Source: an uncultured Oceanospirillaceae bacterium (lineage in GTDB: Bacteria > Pseudomonadota > Gammaproteobacteria > Pseudomonadales > Balneatricaceae). Taken from it: DNA of 64,000 nt. A model generated the notes under the pieces. It did not search any database and was not told the DNA's origin. It saw only the letters and a list, made by a program, of their open reading frames with translations. Positions 1 to 8,893 of the stretch are shown here, piece by piece. Positions within the stretch are counted from its first letter, which is position 1; the number at the start of each line of letters is the position of its first letter. The stretch covers positions 39,631-103,630 of the forward strand of contig CAKZOD010000074.1 of NCBI GenBank assembly GCA_937136055.1. Direction: 5' to 3'. A program made the position numbers and the translations under genes.

Positions 1-1
1 T

Positions 2-70
2 GTTGTACCAACGGATGAAGAGTTTATTATCGCTGTTGATACGATTCGCAGAGTTGAAGGCATAGAGTAG
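2..70 (+). CDS. 3' end of an unidentified gene (partial)
   Basis: An open frame enters from the left edge and ends at TAG 68-70, giving 22 residues that end in VDTIRRVEGIE. The helix-like, charged tail resembles the end of many enzymes. I cannot assign a function from it. It converges on the minus-strand phosphatase gene that follows. Confidence 0.4.
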   Translation, partial: VVPTDEEFIIAVDTIRRVEGIE

Positions 71-162
71 GGCGAAAGGTGAGAAGAAAGTACGATTAAG
101 TCCCGTTAATTGATAAGGGGGATTTAATCGCTTTTTCTGTCGCCTTTAAGATTTTTTCAACG

Positions 163-1452
163 CTAAACCTTAAATCCAATAAGGCTAATATCATCCACTC
201 TATCCACTGAACCTCTATAGCTTTCTATCGTATCTAGAAATATCTTAGCTTGCTCTTTAAATGGTAAGTGTTTGTTTTCTAAAATTAGGTTTGTAAAAGC
301 TGATTTTCCAAATGGAAATCTGTTCTCTCCACCAAGCTGGTCGTGGTAGCCATCAGTACTTAGGTAAAATGATTTGTAATCCCTTAAACTGAGGGTGTGT
401 TCTTTAAACTTATAGTCTGCATCAGATGATTTATAGCCGACACTATATTTATCTCCAGCGATGATCTCCATTTCATCATTGCTATTAACGCAGTACAGTG
501 GCATTTTTGCCCCGGAATAAGCGAGTGTTTCTTGCTCTTTATTAATATAAATAATAGCGCCATCAAAACCTGCATGATCGAAGGTGTCTTGGTAGCTATT
601 TGAAAAGATTTTTTTGATACGCTTGTTGAAAATGCTCAGAATCTCATTCGGCTTAAGCTCTTTATTCCCTTTGCTGATCAGTAAATCCACTTGTTGCTCG
701 ATAGCTTTTACAATCATGGTAAAAAATGCGCCTGATATTCCGTGACCCGTACAATCCACAAAAATAATCAGCATTTCATCTGCAGAGAATTGTTTTACAA
801 AATAAATATCACCGCCAACTTCGTCTTTGGGCTCCCAAATAGCGAAGCTTTCATCAAAGAAGTTATTCAGCAGTTTGTCGTCAATTATCAGTGAGCGCTG
901 TATTTGAGAGGCATATTGTATTGATTCTCGAATAGATTCATTGGCTTTCTCTAGGTTTTTACTCGTGCTTATTAATTTTAAATGACTCTCGAGCATATTT
1001 CTAAACTCTACAATCAAATGTTCTTCTTCGGGGGTGTAGTGTCTTTCCTTGCTATCTAAGACGCATAACGTGCCAAAAGGTGTTTGGTCTTCATGCATAA
1101 TTGGAAAGCCTAAATAGGAAATCATGTTGAGCGGTACATCAGGGTTATCTTTCCAGTCTTTGTCTTTTAACGCATCGGGTACATGCAGCCTGTCATTGGT
1201 TCTTATGACCGTTTCACAGTAGAGCCCGGAATCAAAAAAATGCTCAGAATCTTCAAATTTATAGGGGTTATCTTCGGTTTTGCTTGTTGTAAAAACCTCT
1301 ATCCTTTTATCGTTTAGCCTCATTATAAGACCAGCAGGAACATTCATTAGCTTTGCCATAGAGGTAACAATTTCCTGCCATTGAGACATGATGGCCTCTT
1401 CGACTTCAAATTTCTCAATCCCTAATTTTAACCTTTCATCTAGATGGCTCAT
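163..1452 (-). CDS. GAF domain plus SpoIIE/PP2C-type serine phosphatase
   Basis: Cytoplasmic signalling phosphatase of 429 residues, probably acting on an anti-sigma-factor antagonist or similar partner. An N-terminal GAF sensor domain covers about residues 25-160 and includes the GFPI and FGTLCVLD strands typical of GAF. A helical linker around 160-190 leads into a PP2C/SpoIIE domain at about 195-429. Metal-binding and catalytic motifs are intact: GGD at 213-215, DCTGHG at 233-238, STDGYHD, and a DDISLI motif near the C-terminus, so it should be active. The ATG at 1452 is preceded by AGGA. No partner STAS or anti-sigma gene is visible nearby, so its target is unknown. Confidence 0.88.
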   Translation of the reverse strand: MSHLDERLKLGIEKFEVEEAIMSQWQEIVTSMAKLMNVPAGLIMRLNDKRIEVFTTSKTEDNPYKFEDSEHFFDSGLYCETVIRTNDRLHVPDALKDKDWKDNPDVPLNMISYLGFPIMHEDQTPFGTLCVLDSKERHYTPEEEHLIVEFRNMLESHLKLISTSKNLEKANESIRESIQYASQIQRSLIIDDKLLNNFFDESFAIWEPKDEVGGDIYFVKQFSADEMLIIFVDCTGHGISGAFFTMIVKAIEQQVDLLISKGNKELKPNEILSIFNKRIKKIFSNSYQDTFDHAGFDGAIIYINKEQETLAYSGAKMPLYCVNSNDEMEIIAGDKYSVGYKSSDADYKFKEHTLSLRDYKSFYLSTDGYHDQLGGENRFPFGKSAFTNLILENKHLPFKEQAKIFLDTIESYRGSVDRVDDISLIGFKV

Positions 1453-1767
1453 TTTGAATCCTCATTTACATTTTCTAATATCCACACAGGTCAGCCCACA
1501 CAGAACAATCTACAGGAGCAGTCTAGGAGAAATGGGAGAGCTTAAACGCATGTTCCCTAGCGTTATTTTGCATATTCCAAAGCACCCAAAATAATTATAG
1601 CTTACTTTTTTGATTACATAGGAAATGCTAGAAAGCACAGAGGAGTCTTAGTTTTATTACTGTTAACTGGTTGAAAATAATAAATAAAAACACGATCGAG
1701 TATTCTCATTTCTATAAGCTTTTGATCCTAAAGTCTTTCACAGTTATTGCTAGCTCTATTATTACTC

Positions 1768-1790
1768 ACTTTTCACTTTTCACTTTTCAC
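1768..1790. repeat. 7-bp tandem repeat, ACTTTTC x3
   Basis: Three perfect copies of ACTTTTC followed by AC lie in the 519-base gap between the phosphatase start and the small membrane protein. It is one of several short heptanucleotide arrays in this window. Apart from this repeat, the palindrome at 1797 and the promoter-like motif at 1868, I see nothing in the gap 1453-1971. Confidence 0.8.
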
Positions 1791-1796
1791 AGTCGC

Positions 1797-1812
1797 TGAT
1801 CATGCATGATCA
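1797..1812. promoter_or_regulatory. Perfect 16-bp palindrome
   Basis: TGATCATGCATGATCA is a perfect palindrome built on GATCA words, and another TGATCA occurs about 85 bases downstream. It lies upstream of the small membrane-protein gene at 1972 and could be an operator. No regulator can be named. Confidence 0.4.
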
Positions 1813-1867
1813 TTTTGAATTGCTGGGGTGTGTCTGTAGCGTGTTTAGGTGCTTCAATTATTGATTA

Positions 1868-1895
1868 TTGACAATAAATAACTGATCATTCTAAA
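1868..1895 (+). promoter_or_regulatory. Sigma-70-like promoter for the small membrane protein
   Basis: A perfect -35 box TTGACA (1868-1873) is followed after 16 bases by TCTAAA (1890-1895), an imperfect -10. A TGATCA word lies between the boxes. It faces the gene starting at 1972. Confidence 0.4.
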
Positions 1896-1971
1896 CATTT
1901 GTTTGATGTTGCTGGATATTTTATTATTATCACTCTAACGAGCGCTCAGCCATTATTGCCGCTCACATTCA

Positions 1972-2232
1972 ATGCATTCGGTATTAGTTATGATGAAAGT
2001 AGTTAAAGTGCTTTACGCAATAGGCTTTGTGATTAGCTTAGTCATAAGCGTGAGTTGTTTGAGCGTGTGGTGGGAGAGTATGGGGCAGCCCTACAATGCG
2101 ATGGGGCGATACTGGGATGGCACCGTTATTTGGCAAGAACAAGCAGTGACTGCCTATGGACTATTATCCCTTGCTGCATTAGCCTTTTCTGTAGTGATGG
2201 CGATATTTTGGCGCAAGATTATGAGGCTTTAA
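1972..2232 (+). CDS. Small two-helix membrane protein, function unknown
   Basis: Predicted inner-membrane protein of up to 86 residues with two hydrophobic segments, roughly residues 10-33 and 60-80, separated by a hydrophilic loop rich in W, Y, Q and G. The start is uncertain: ATG codons at 1972, 1990 and 1993 are all possible and none has a strong ribosome-binding site. The two-helix pattern and basic C-terminus (FWRKIMRL) support a real gene. I do not recognise the family. It converges on the kinase gene that ends at 2275. Confidence 0.55.
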   Translation: MHSVLVMMKVVKVLYAIGFVISLVISVSCLSVWWESMGQPYNAMGRYWDGTVIWQEQAVTAYGLLSLAALAFSVVMAIFWRKIMRL

Positions 2233-2274
2233 TCAAACTGACTTTTAGTGAAGAGTTTTTCATTAAAGTGCTAG

Positions 2275-3777
2275 TTATTGAAGCGCTAGCCATGGATCAG
2301 CCATTAACTCACTCAGCTTTGTAAACGCCTTGTAACGATATTGATACAGCGCCTTGTGATTGTCATTGGGTGAGTGAACCCGTAATTCTTGACACATCAC
2401 GTTAACAGCACTTTGGTTATCTGGGTAAATGCCAATAGCTACAGCGGCTGCAATAGCAGCACCTTTTGCCCCGAATTGTTCTCCCTGGCTGATGTCTATC
2501 GGTACTTGCAATATATCGGCAAACATTTGTGACCATACTTCACTGTTCGCTGCTCCTCCTGATAATACCGCTTTATTAAAGTTAGCTCCGACACATCTAA
2601 GCTTTTCAACATGGTTGAGGTGCCCAAATACAACCCCTTCATACACCGCATGTAACATATCGGCTTTGCTGTGCCAGCCTGCAATAGCATAGAAGCCAGC
2701 CCGCGCTGTATTAAGGTGCGGTGCACCGTATAAAAAAGGATGATAAAGCGGCAGGTCTTTCGCTAAGGTGGTGGACTCAACCTGTGTATTACAATGCTCG
2801 AATATATCTTGTTTGGTTTCCCCTGAGTGCTTTTGTGCTTCACAAAAGGTGTTTACAAACCATTGTAAGTTGGTCGCTGAGGTGGCGCTAGATTCGATAC
2901 TTAAGAAGCGCTTTTCATCAAATACGCAGCTCATAAACAACCGTTCATCGTGGATGGGCTGATCAACAATGACTTGGTTAACGCTCCAAGTGCCAGCAAT
3001 GATAGAGGCTTGATTTGTTTGGTTAACACCGCTACCTAATGCACTGGCAACTACATCAAACATACCGGCTATCACAGGTGTACCCATTTTTAAGCCGCAT
3101 TGCTGCGCTGCCTTTGCTGTTATTTGCCCTATAATTTGCTGGCTGTGAAAAAGCTTAGGGAAACAATCCGCTATTGATTCAATACCATAATGCATGAATA
3201 AGCGTTGGCTGTAATCCTTACTACCCATATCCAATAAACCTGCGCCGCTCATGTCTGAATAGTCCGTCGTGATTTGATCTGTTAGGCAGTAGTTGATGTA
3301 ATCTTTGCACATTAACACGCTGCCAATGTCGTCAAAAACAGTGCGCTGATGGTGCTTTAACCAAGCCAGTAGCATGCCACTTTGTGCGGCCCATATACCT
3401 TGTAAGTTTTGCGGGTATATTTTTTGATGTAACCCTTGCAGCTTCCAATCCTCAACCATAGCAGCAGCGCGGCTATCTAATGATTGAATGGCCTTGAGTG
3501 GCTTATTTTGTTTATCTAATAAATACAAACCATTACCGTGGCCACTACAGCCAATAGCTTTTATGTCTTGGCTGTCGATATTGGCAAGTTTAATCACTTG
3601 TTGAATGGCTTTACTACTTTGTAGCCATAGCTCATGCATGTCTCTTTCAACATGATGGTTGTGTGGGTATTGTGAGTGTACCTCTTGGGATGCAACGGCT
3701 ATCTCACGGCCTTTTTCATCAAAGATGGCTGCCTTAGTGACGGTGTTACCATTGTCTAAACCGAGTAGGTACTGCAT
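2275..3777 (-). CDS. FGGY-family carbohydrate/polyol kinase
   Basis: ATP-dependent sugar or polyol kinase of 500 residues, the usual FGGY length. The N-terminal ATPase motif GLDNGNTVTKAAIFD (residues 6-20) and the C-terminal nucleotide motif LSGGAANSEVWSQMFAD followed by GAKGAAIAAAVAIG are intact. The overall pattern (ERDMHELW, GLYLLDKQNKPL, GTWSVNQ) is closest in my memory to L-xylulose kinase LyxK and erythritol kinase EryA. It is the last gene of the minus-strand catabolic run, downstream of the aldolase. The substrate is inferred from context as a pentitol, tetritol or related ketose. Xylulokinase or LsrK-type activity remains possible. Confidence 0.85.
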   Translation of the reverse strand: MQYLLGLDNGNTVTKAAIFDEKGREIAVASQEVHSQYPHNHHVERDMHELWLQSSKAIQQVIKLANIDSQDIKAIGCSGHGNGLYLLDKQNKPLKAIQSLDSRAAAMVEDWKLQGLHQKIYPQNLQGIWAAQSGMLLAWLKHHQRTVFDDIGSVLMCKDYINYCLTDQITTDYSDMSGAGLLDMGSKDYSQRLFMHYGIESIADCFPKLFHSQQIIGQITAKAAQQCGLKMGTPVIAGMFDVVASALGSGVNQTNQASIIAGTWSVNQVIVDQPIHDERLFMSCVFDEKRFLSIESSATSATNLQWFVNTFCEAQKHSGETKQDIFEHCNTQVESTTLAKDLPLYHPFLYGAPHLNTARAGFYAIAGWHSKADMLHAVYEGVVFGHLNHVEKLRCVGANFNKAVLSGGAANSEVWSQMFADILQVPIDISQGEQFGAKGAAIAAAVAIGIYPDNQSAVNVMCQELRVHSPNDNHKALYQYRYKAFTKLSELMADPWLALQ

Positions 3778-3810
3778 AGCGCTCTCTTTTTGTTATTTTT
3801 TAAACAGGGA

Positions 3811-3841
3811 GTGAGCTTCAAGTTTTAACGTTGAAGCTCAC
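3811..3841 (-). terminator. Intercistronic 11-bp hairpin between aldolase and kinase
   Basis: GTGAGCTTCAA and TTGAAGCTCAC form a perfect 11-bp stem with a 9-base loop. On the minus transcript no run of U follows directly, so mRNA processing or stabilisation is as likely as termination. Confidence 0.6.
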
Positions 3842-3875
3842 AACTCACACAAAATGATCTCTTTCAATATGTGGA

Positions 3876-4715
3876 TTATGAATTATACAACTGCCAAGCT
3901 TGCTCTACGCTTGCGCCGTCATGAATCATTGCATTAAATGCTGCTACAACTTTCTTTGGGTTAGCGTGTTGATAAATGTTGCGTCCGTAAACCATGCCCA
4001 TCGCTCCTTGCTCTAAAATAGCATGAGCTTTGGAGAATACTTGTTGTAAATCTTCTTTACCACCACCGCGAACAAGTACCGGGCAGCGCGCCGCCTCAAT
4101 GACTTTGTGATAATCTTCAGCGTGTTCAGTAGGGTCAGCTTTAATGATATCAGCGCCGAGTTCTCGCGCCATGCGCACAAGTGTGACGATTTTTTCTAAA
4201 TCCCCATCGACTTGATAACCGCCGCGCACATCGTTGGGTAGCATCACTAAAGGCTCGATCATTAATGGCATGGCGTACTTTTCACAATCGTTACGAATCT
4301 TGCTGATGTTTTGGACGCACTGGCGAAATAAGTCAGGCTCATCTGGCAGCATAAATAGATTAACAACTACGCAAGCGGCGTCCATTTGCAAAGCGGCTAA
4401 AACGGGATCCGTATCGTTTTGCATCATCGCCCACATGACTTTGTGGCGGTGATCATTGTAGGGGTTGCCTAAATCGGTGCGCATCACAAGGGCGGGCTTA
4501 TTACGGTTTGGCAAGTTTTGTAATAAATCACTTTGGCCGAAGTTCATTTGAATAGCATCGGGTTGTGCATCAACGAGTTGATTCACCACAGCGCCCATAT
4601 CTTCAAGGCCATCAAGGAATGAGGGTTCGTTACAGACACCGTGATCAATGGCAACGTCTAGGCATTTGCCGTTGCGAAATAGGCGGTTCATCCGCACTTT
4701 TTTACTTTCAAACAT
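3876..4715 (-). CDS. Class I (DhnA/LsrF-type) aldolase
   Basis: Schiff-base aldolase of 279 residues in the DeoC/DhnA/LsrF (COG1830) family, a TIM barrel. Recognisable motifs are DVAIDHG near the N-terminus, the lysine-bearing ADIIKADPTE, PVLVRGGGK, and the phosphate-binding GMVYGRNIYQH near the C-terminus. ATG at 4715 has an AAGGAAA ribosome-binding site. It lies between the GlpD-like dehydrogenase and the kinase. This suggests that it cleaves (or, as in LsrF, thiolyses) a phosphorylated ketose produced by those two enzymes. The true substrate cannot be read from sequence. Confidence 0.85.
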   Translation of the reverse strand: MFESKKVRMNRLFRNGKCLDVAIDHGVCNEPSFLDGLEDMGAVVNQLVDAQPDAIQMNFGQSDLLQNLPNRNKPALVMRTDLGNPYNDHRHKVMWAMMQNDTDPVLAALQMDAACVVVNLFMLPDEPDLFRQCVQNISKIRNDCEKYAMPLMIEPLVMLPNDVRGGYQVDGDLEKIVTLVRMARELGADIIKADPTEHAEDYHKVIEAARCPVLVRGGGKEDLQQVFSKAHAILEQGAMGMVYGRNIYQHANPKKVVAAFNAMIHDGASVEQAWQLYNS

Positions 4716-4797
4716 ATTGTTTCCTTTTTAGGGCTAGTTCATAAAGAGCAATCAACGCTCATGTTATAAGTTATTAAATGGTTGAAATAAGTCTCTA

Positions 4798-6651
4798 TCA
4801 ACCTCTAGCAGCATGCTGACAAGCGTGTCTGTCAGTCGTGGCATTGTCATTGTCATTGTCGTAGGAGTTGATGAGTGAGTGATTAATCGTTTGAGAGCGC
4901 TCCACCAACATCGAATTAGTAAGAGTGTGGAATTTTTCTAAATGCAACAATGTTTGTGTCAGCTCACTTTGAGCGCGCTGTGAGTCCCAGTTTTTAACTT
5001 GGCTGAGCACAGTGTTTAGCTCAATCAATAAACTCATATGCAGCGCGCCACTGATCGCAATATTGGTACGCCTAAGCACAATGTCGAGTAAGCTTTCTAC
5101 TTGCTCGTTGTCAATCAGAAACTGTATTTCAGCGCGGCTATAATCTTGGCTGTAGGTCATGTAAGTGCTTACACCCGCTAAGGAGTCTGTGCTCTGGGAG
5201 AGGCTTTCCAATCCTTGTTGTTTGATATATTCACCCAGCTCGTAAGCATTGGTGCCATATCTATCAAGTAGCTGTGCAGCGCGCGCCTCACAGACAGTGA
5301 AGCTTGCACAGTAATCTTTAATCCACTGTTGCTTAGCTTCTGGCGTATTCGGGTAGTTTTTACCGCCGCCAATAGCTTGATGACGAGAATTACTCTTTAT
5401 CTCAAAACCGATGTCAGTAGAGAGGCGCTCACACATTTGTTCAGCAAAAGCGCGAAAAGTGGTCCATTTTCCACCGATCATAGAGTAGATCGGAAAATCG
5501 CTTGAGTCACTAGCCTCTTGCACGTGAATACTATGGCTGCGAGATATTTGACCATTACTTTGAGCGTTGCTTGAGGGCAGCGGCCTAACACCACTGTAGG
5601 TAAAGCATATATCGTTTATAGCGAGAGGGATATTTGGAAAAATATACTGCAGCGATTCAAAAATATAATCGCGCTCTTGAGGTGTGCAATAAATATCATC
5701 GGGATCATCGACTTTAATATCCGTAGAGCCTACCAATACTTTGTCAAAATAAGGGAAGACGATACACACGCGTCCCTCCTGGTTTTCAAAGTACATCATG
5801 TTGCCATTAAGGGCTGAGTGCAGCAGTGGATTATCAAGTATTAAATGCGAGCCTTTAGTGCCACCGATTAAGCGCGAAGGCTTGGCTAGTTTTTGATTGG
5901 TAAAATCAATCCAGGCACCGCTGGCATTGACTAGTGCTTTTGTACGCACTGTCAATATTTGGTTATCAATTTTATCTGCTAATTGCAGGCTTTGTTGTTC
6001 TACCCCTGTCAGTGCTAAATAATTGCAGGCTAAGGCTTTTGAAAATTGTGCACAGCTCTCTTTGATCATCTCTAAAGCTAAGCGCTCAGGGTGACTGATC
6101 CAGGCATCATAATATGTAGCTGAACAGCGTAAATCTCTGTTTAGGCCCTGCCAGTGCTGGTGAGTAGCTTTTGAAAACTTAAAGCTATGGCGTGGCATTT
6201 TAGTATGTTTTGCGCAAAATACATCGTACACATGTAAGCCTAGCTTAATCACTAAAGCTCCGCGATTACAGCTGTGATCCGTTAAACCTGCAAAGCGCAA
6301 AGTGCTGGTGAATAGGCCATCAAACCAAGAGAAAATAGGGATAGTGGTCGCCAAGGGCTGCACGTAGTGAGGCGCATTTTTCAGTAATAGGTCACGCTCG
6401 TGTAATGATTCTTTGACCAAGCTGTATTCAGCGTTTTCTAAGTAGCGTAATCCGCCGTGTATCATGCGAGATGGAGCAGCACTCGCGCCACTGCAATAAT
6501 CATTTTGCTCGATTAATAAAACCTTTAGATCCTGTTGAGCTAGCTCACGAAATAAGCCAATTCCGTTGATGCCACCACCGACAATGACAACGTCCATTTC
6601 GCTTTGTTGTGCTATTTTTTCTAGCGTTGTTTGGCGATTTAGCGGATGCAT
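4798..6651 (-). CDS. GlpD-like FAD-dependent (polyol-)phosphate dehydrogenase
   Basis: FAD-dependent membrane-associated dehydrogenase of the glycerol-3-phosphate dehydrogenase family. The dinucleotide motif VVIVGGGINGIG is near the N-terminus, then PSRMIHGGLRYLE, the substrate-side GGTKGSHLIL and SGVRPLPSS, and GGKWTTFRAFAEQ. About 617 residues is longer than typical GlpD (about 500-570), and the extra C-terminus contains a DNDNDN stretch encoded by three ATTGTC hexamers (4843-4860). The start is uncertain: I chose ATG 6651 because TTG 6669 overlaps the only GGAG sequence. Next to a kinase and a SorC regulator it resembles erythritol-phosphate dehydrogenase EryB. Plain glycerol-3-phosphate oxidation is the alternative. 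Confidence 0.82.
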   Translation of the reverse strand: MHPLNRQTTLEKIAQQSEMDVVIVGGGINGIGLFRELAQQDLKVLLIEQNDYCSGASAAPSRMIHGGLRYLENAEYSLVKESLHERDLLLKNAPHYVQPLATTIPIFSWFDGLFTSTLRFAGLTDHSCNRGALVIKLGLHVYDVFCAKHTKMPRHSFKFSKATHQHWQGLNRDLRCSATYYDAWISHPERLALEMIKESCAQFSKALACNYLALTGVEQQSLQLADKIDNQILTVRTKALVNASGAWIDFTNQKLAKPSRLIGGTKGSHLILDNPLLHSALNGNMMYFENQEGRVCIVFPYFDKVLVGSTDIKVDDPDDIYCTPQERDYIFESLQYIFPNIPLAINDICFTYSGVRPLPSSNAQSNGQISRSHSIHVQEASDSSDFPIYSMIGGKWTTFRAFAEQMCERLSTDIGFEIKSNSRHQAIGGGKNYPNTPEAKQQWIKDYCASFTVCEARAAQLLDRYGTNAYELGEYIKQQGLESLSQSTDSLAGVSTYMTYSQDYSRAEIQFLIDNEQVESLLDIVLRRTNIAISGALHMSLLIELNTVLSQVKNWDSQRAQSELTQTLLHLEKFHTLTNSMLVERSQTINHSLINSYDNDNDNATTDRHACQHAARG

Positions 6652-6724
6652 AGCAATAACATTCTCCAAATTTTGGCGATAGTTTCCCTAGAGAGAATCA
6701 ACTCCCGAAAAAAAATCGCGGTTT

Positions 6725-6775
6725 TTAAAAAAGCCCAGCGTGCAAGTTGTTGTAGGTTCGCCTGCTTGCTGGGGC
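6725..6775 (-). terminator. Candidate intrinsic terminator inside the catabolic run
   Basis: On the minus strand GCCCCAGC pairs with GCTGGGC (one bulge), with further AAG/CTT pairing, and is followed at once by six U residues. It separates the aldo/keto reductase from the GlpD-like gene. It could split the run into two units or act as a partial attenuator. Confidence 0.5.
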
Positions 6776-6830
6776 CAGGATTAAGCGTTTGAAATTAGTG
6801 CTTCATCGTTTTAACTCAGCACTTTATTAG

Positions 6831-7808
6831 CTATTGATCCGCTAAGTATTTTTGAAGTTGTGCATTGATAGTATCCACATCACCTTTAGATAATGTCACG
6901 GCACCAGCGGCTGCGTTCTCAATGGCTTGCTGGCTATTGCGGGCACCGCATAAAGCAAACATGGAAGGAGCTTGTTCCAATGTCCAAGCGATTACTAACT
7001 GCGCGGTACTAATAGAATAATCTTTAGCAATAGGGGAGATTGTGTCTAAAAATTGATTAATTGAATGACGTGATTGCATAGAGAAACGCGGGTCATTAAT
7101 ACGCTGATCATCGCCGCTGAATTGACGCTGGGCGCTAATTTTGCCAGATAAAAGGCCTTGCGCTAAAGAGGAATAGCTTAAAATGCTGGTGTTATTCTCA
7201 GCACACATAGGCATCAAACCGGTTTCAATATCGCGATCCAACATGTTGTATTTTTCTTGAATAGCATCGACAGCGCCGCATTTAAGATAGCTTTTTAACT
7301 CATCGCCATTAACGTTACTAATACCAATGGCGCGAATTTTACCTTCCTCTTTTAGCGCCAGTAATGTCTCCATAGTGTGATTGATATCAGTGGTTGGATC
7401 TTGCCAGTGGGTAATGTACAAATCGATATAATCTGTTTTTAAGCGCGTTAAACTTTGTTCAAGTTCGTAGCGAATAGAGTCGCCCCCTAGATAGCGATGT
7501 ACAGGCTTTCCCTCTTCGTCGAAAAAGTATTCACCTTGCTGCGTGTGCCACACTAAACCGCATTTGGTAGCCAGTACCACATCTTCACGGCGTCCTTGAA
7601 TAGCTTCGCCAACTAGCTCTTCGGCTTTGCCTAAACCGTATGCAGGGGCGGTATCGATTAAATTTACGCCGTTATCAAGGGATGCTTTAATCGCATCAAT
7701 AGAGGCTTTGTCGTCTGTGCCACCCCACATCCAACCACCCATTGCCCAAGTGCCTAAACCGATTAGCGAGGTATTAATCTGACTTGTTCCTAATGTTTGA
7801 TAACGCAT
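6831..7808 (-). CDS. Aldo/keto reductase
   Basis: NAD(P)H-dependent aldo/keto reductase of 325 residues, the normal length. Catalytic residues are visible as DTAPAYGLGKAEE (Asp and Tyr), TKCG (Lys) and YITHWQDP (His). The C-terminal cofactor segment reads ALCGARNSQQAIENAAA. The closest remembered relatives are IolS/YdjG-type enzymes (AKR11). ATG 7808 has an AGGAAA ribosome-binding site. Within this locus it probably reduces an aldehyde or oxidises the imported sugar. It sits between the SorC regulator and the GlpD-like gene. Confidence 0.87.
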   Translation of the reverse strand: MRYQTLGTSQINTSLIGLGTWAMGGWMWGGTDDKASIDAIKASLDNGVNLIDTAPAYGLGKAEELVGEAIQGRREDVVLATKCGLVWHTQQGEYFFDEEGKPVHRYLGGDSIRYELEQSLTRLKTDYIDLYITHWQDPTTDINHTMETLLALKEEGKIRAIGISNVNGDELKSYLKCGAVDAIQEKYNMLDRDIETGLMPMCAENNTSILSYSSLAQGLLSGKISAQRQFSGDDQRINDPRFSMQSRHSINQFLDTISPIAKDYSISTAQLVIAWTLEQAPSMFALCGARNSQQAIENAAAGAVTLSKGDVDTINAQLQKYLADQ

Positions 7809-7862
7809 AGTGTTTCCTATTTTTGCAGTTTGTAATTCGTCTATTTAAAAGCTGTTTGAAAA

Positions 7863-8825
7863 CTAACTCAGTTTTTCAATAACGGCTTTCGCTGTCAGCT
7901 CATCGGTAATGAGCGTTTTTAAGCGTTTGCTGTGTAACACTCCCGCAATGGGATCTACTTTGTCATCACCGACAGCCATGCCAATGGAGCAGGGAATAGC
8001 TGCCAGTTCTTCAAAACTGAGCGCAACTAAAGTATCGTTATGTTTGAGTTGGCACAGCTCACCGTTTTTATCGTAAAGGTGTGCAAACAAATCACCGATA
8101 GCACCGGCTTCAATAATCTCTTCGCGCTGAGCAGGGCTTAGTGGATTGAGATCAAAGAAGCTCGAGTCATCTGGTAAGATAGAGCCAACACCGAGCAGTG
8201 CAAAATCAGCGGCCCTTGCCATATCGAGAATCTCTTTGCACTGTTTTAACTCCATCAGCATGTCTCTTACCGCCCGTGACTCCACAAATAAAGGGGCGTG
8301 TAATGTCATTGCTTGCGCACCTAAACGCTCGGCAATGCGGCTCACCAAATGGTTTACGTCTGTAAAGTACTTACCTTGCACACCGCCACTGGCAGGTACT
8401 ACCTTTACATTAGGGTAGCTGTGCTTAGGATTTAGCGCATCGGCGATTGCACTGACTGCCTTTCCGCCACTGATACAAATAGTGTCGCCATCTTTTAGCT
8501 GTTCTAATAAGTAGTTAGCGCCTGCTTCGCCGACTGTTCGCAAACGTACCGCGGGGTCTTGTGACCAACTCGGTGTGACCACTGAGTTAGGGAGCGCTGT
8601 TTTTTCAGTGAGCTGCTGTTCTAACTCAAACAAGCTTTTGAAAGGTGTGTTAATACTGATATTTAACCAACCTTGTTCTTTTGCTTGTCTAATCATGCGA
8701 TTGACCTTGACTGTCGAAAGGTTGAGCTCTTTGGCGATTTGCGCCTGGCTCGACTCTTCAATGTAGTGCATCGATAAGATGCGACTTATCAGTCTGGCGT
8801 TTTCAAAATCTTCTAGTTTGTCCAA
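7863..8825 (-). CDS. SorC/DeoR-type transcriptional regulator of the catabolic locus
   Basis: Sugar-responsive regulator of 320 residues. An N-terminal winged helix (SSQAQIAKELNLSTVKVNRMIRQAKEQGW, residues about 21-49) precedes a SorC-type sugar-phosphate-binding domain with CISGGKAVSAIADAL and LGVGSILPDDSSFF. Translation should start at TTG 8825, because AGGAG lies 8 bases upstream and the next ATG is 18 codons in. Its position inside the transporter-enzyme run matches EryD of erythritol operons and other SorC regulators. It probably binds the palindromes upstream of the binding-protein gene. Confidence 0.85.
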   Translation of the reverse strand: MDKLEDFENARLISRILSMHYIEESSQAQIAKELNLSTVKVNRMIRQAKEQGWLNISINTPFKSLFELEQQLTEKTALPNSVVTPSWSQDPAVRLRTVGEAGANYLLEQLKDGDTICISGGKAVSAIADALNPKHSYPNVKVVPASGGVQGKYFTDVNHLVSRIAERLGAQAMTLHAPLFVESRAVRDMLMELKQCKEILDMARAADFALLGVGSILPDDSSFFDLNPLSPAQREEIIEAGAIGDLFAHLYDKNGELCQLKHNDTLVALSFEELAAIPCSIGMAVGDDKVDPIAGVLHSKRLKTLITDELTAKAVIEKLS

Positions 8826-8893
8826 CAGCTTGTCTCCTTGTTGAAACTCTCAGTAGCTATAAGCAGATATTTAAATCAATGAACTAGCTCTTA

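Noticed and set aside
2055..2324. An 89-codon frame on the plus strand overlapping the small membrane-protein gene
   Set aside because: It lies in another frame over the two-helix protein and the kinase end, with no ribosome-binding site and a mixed composition.
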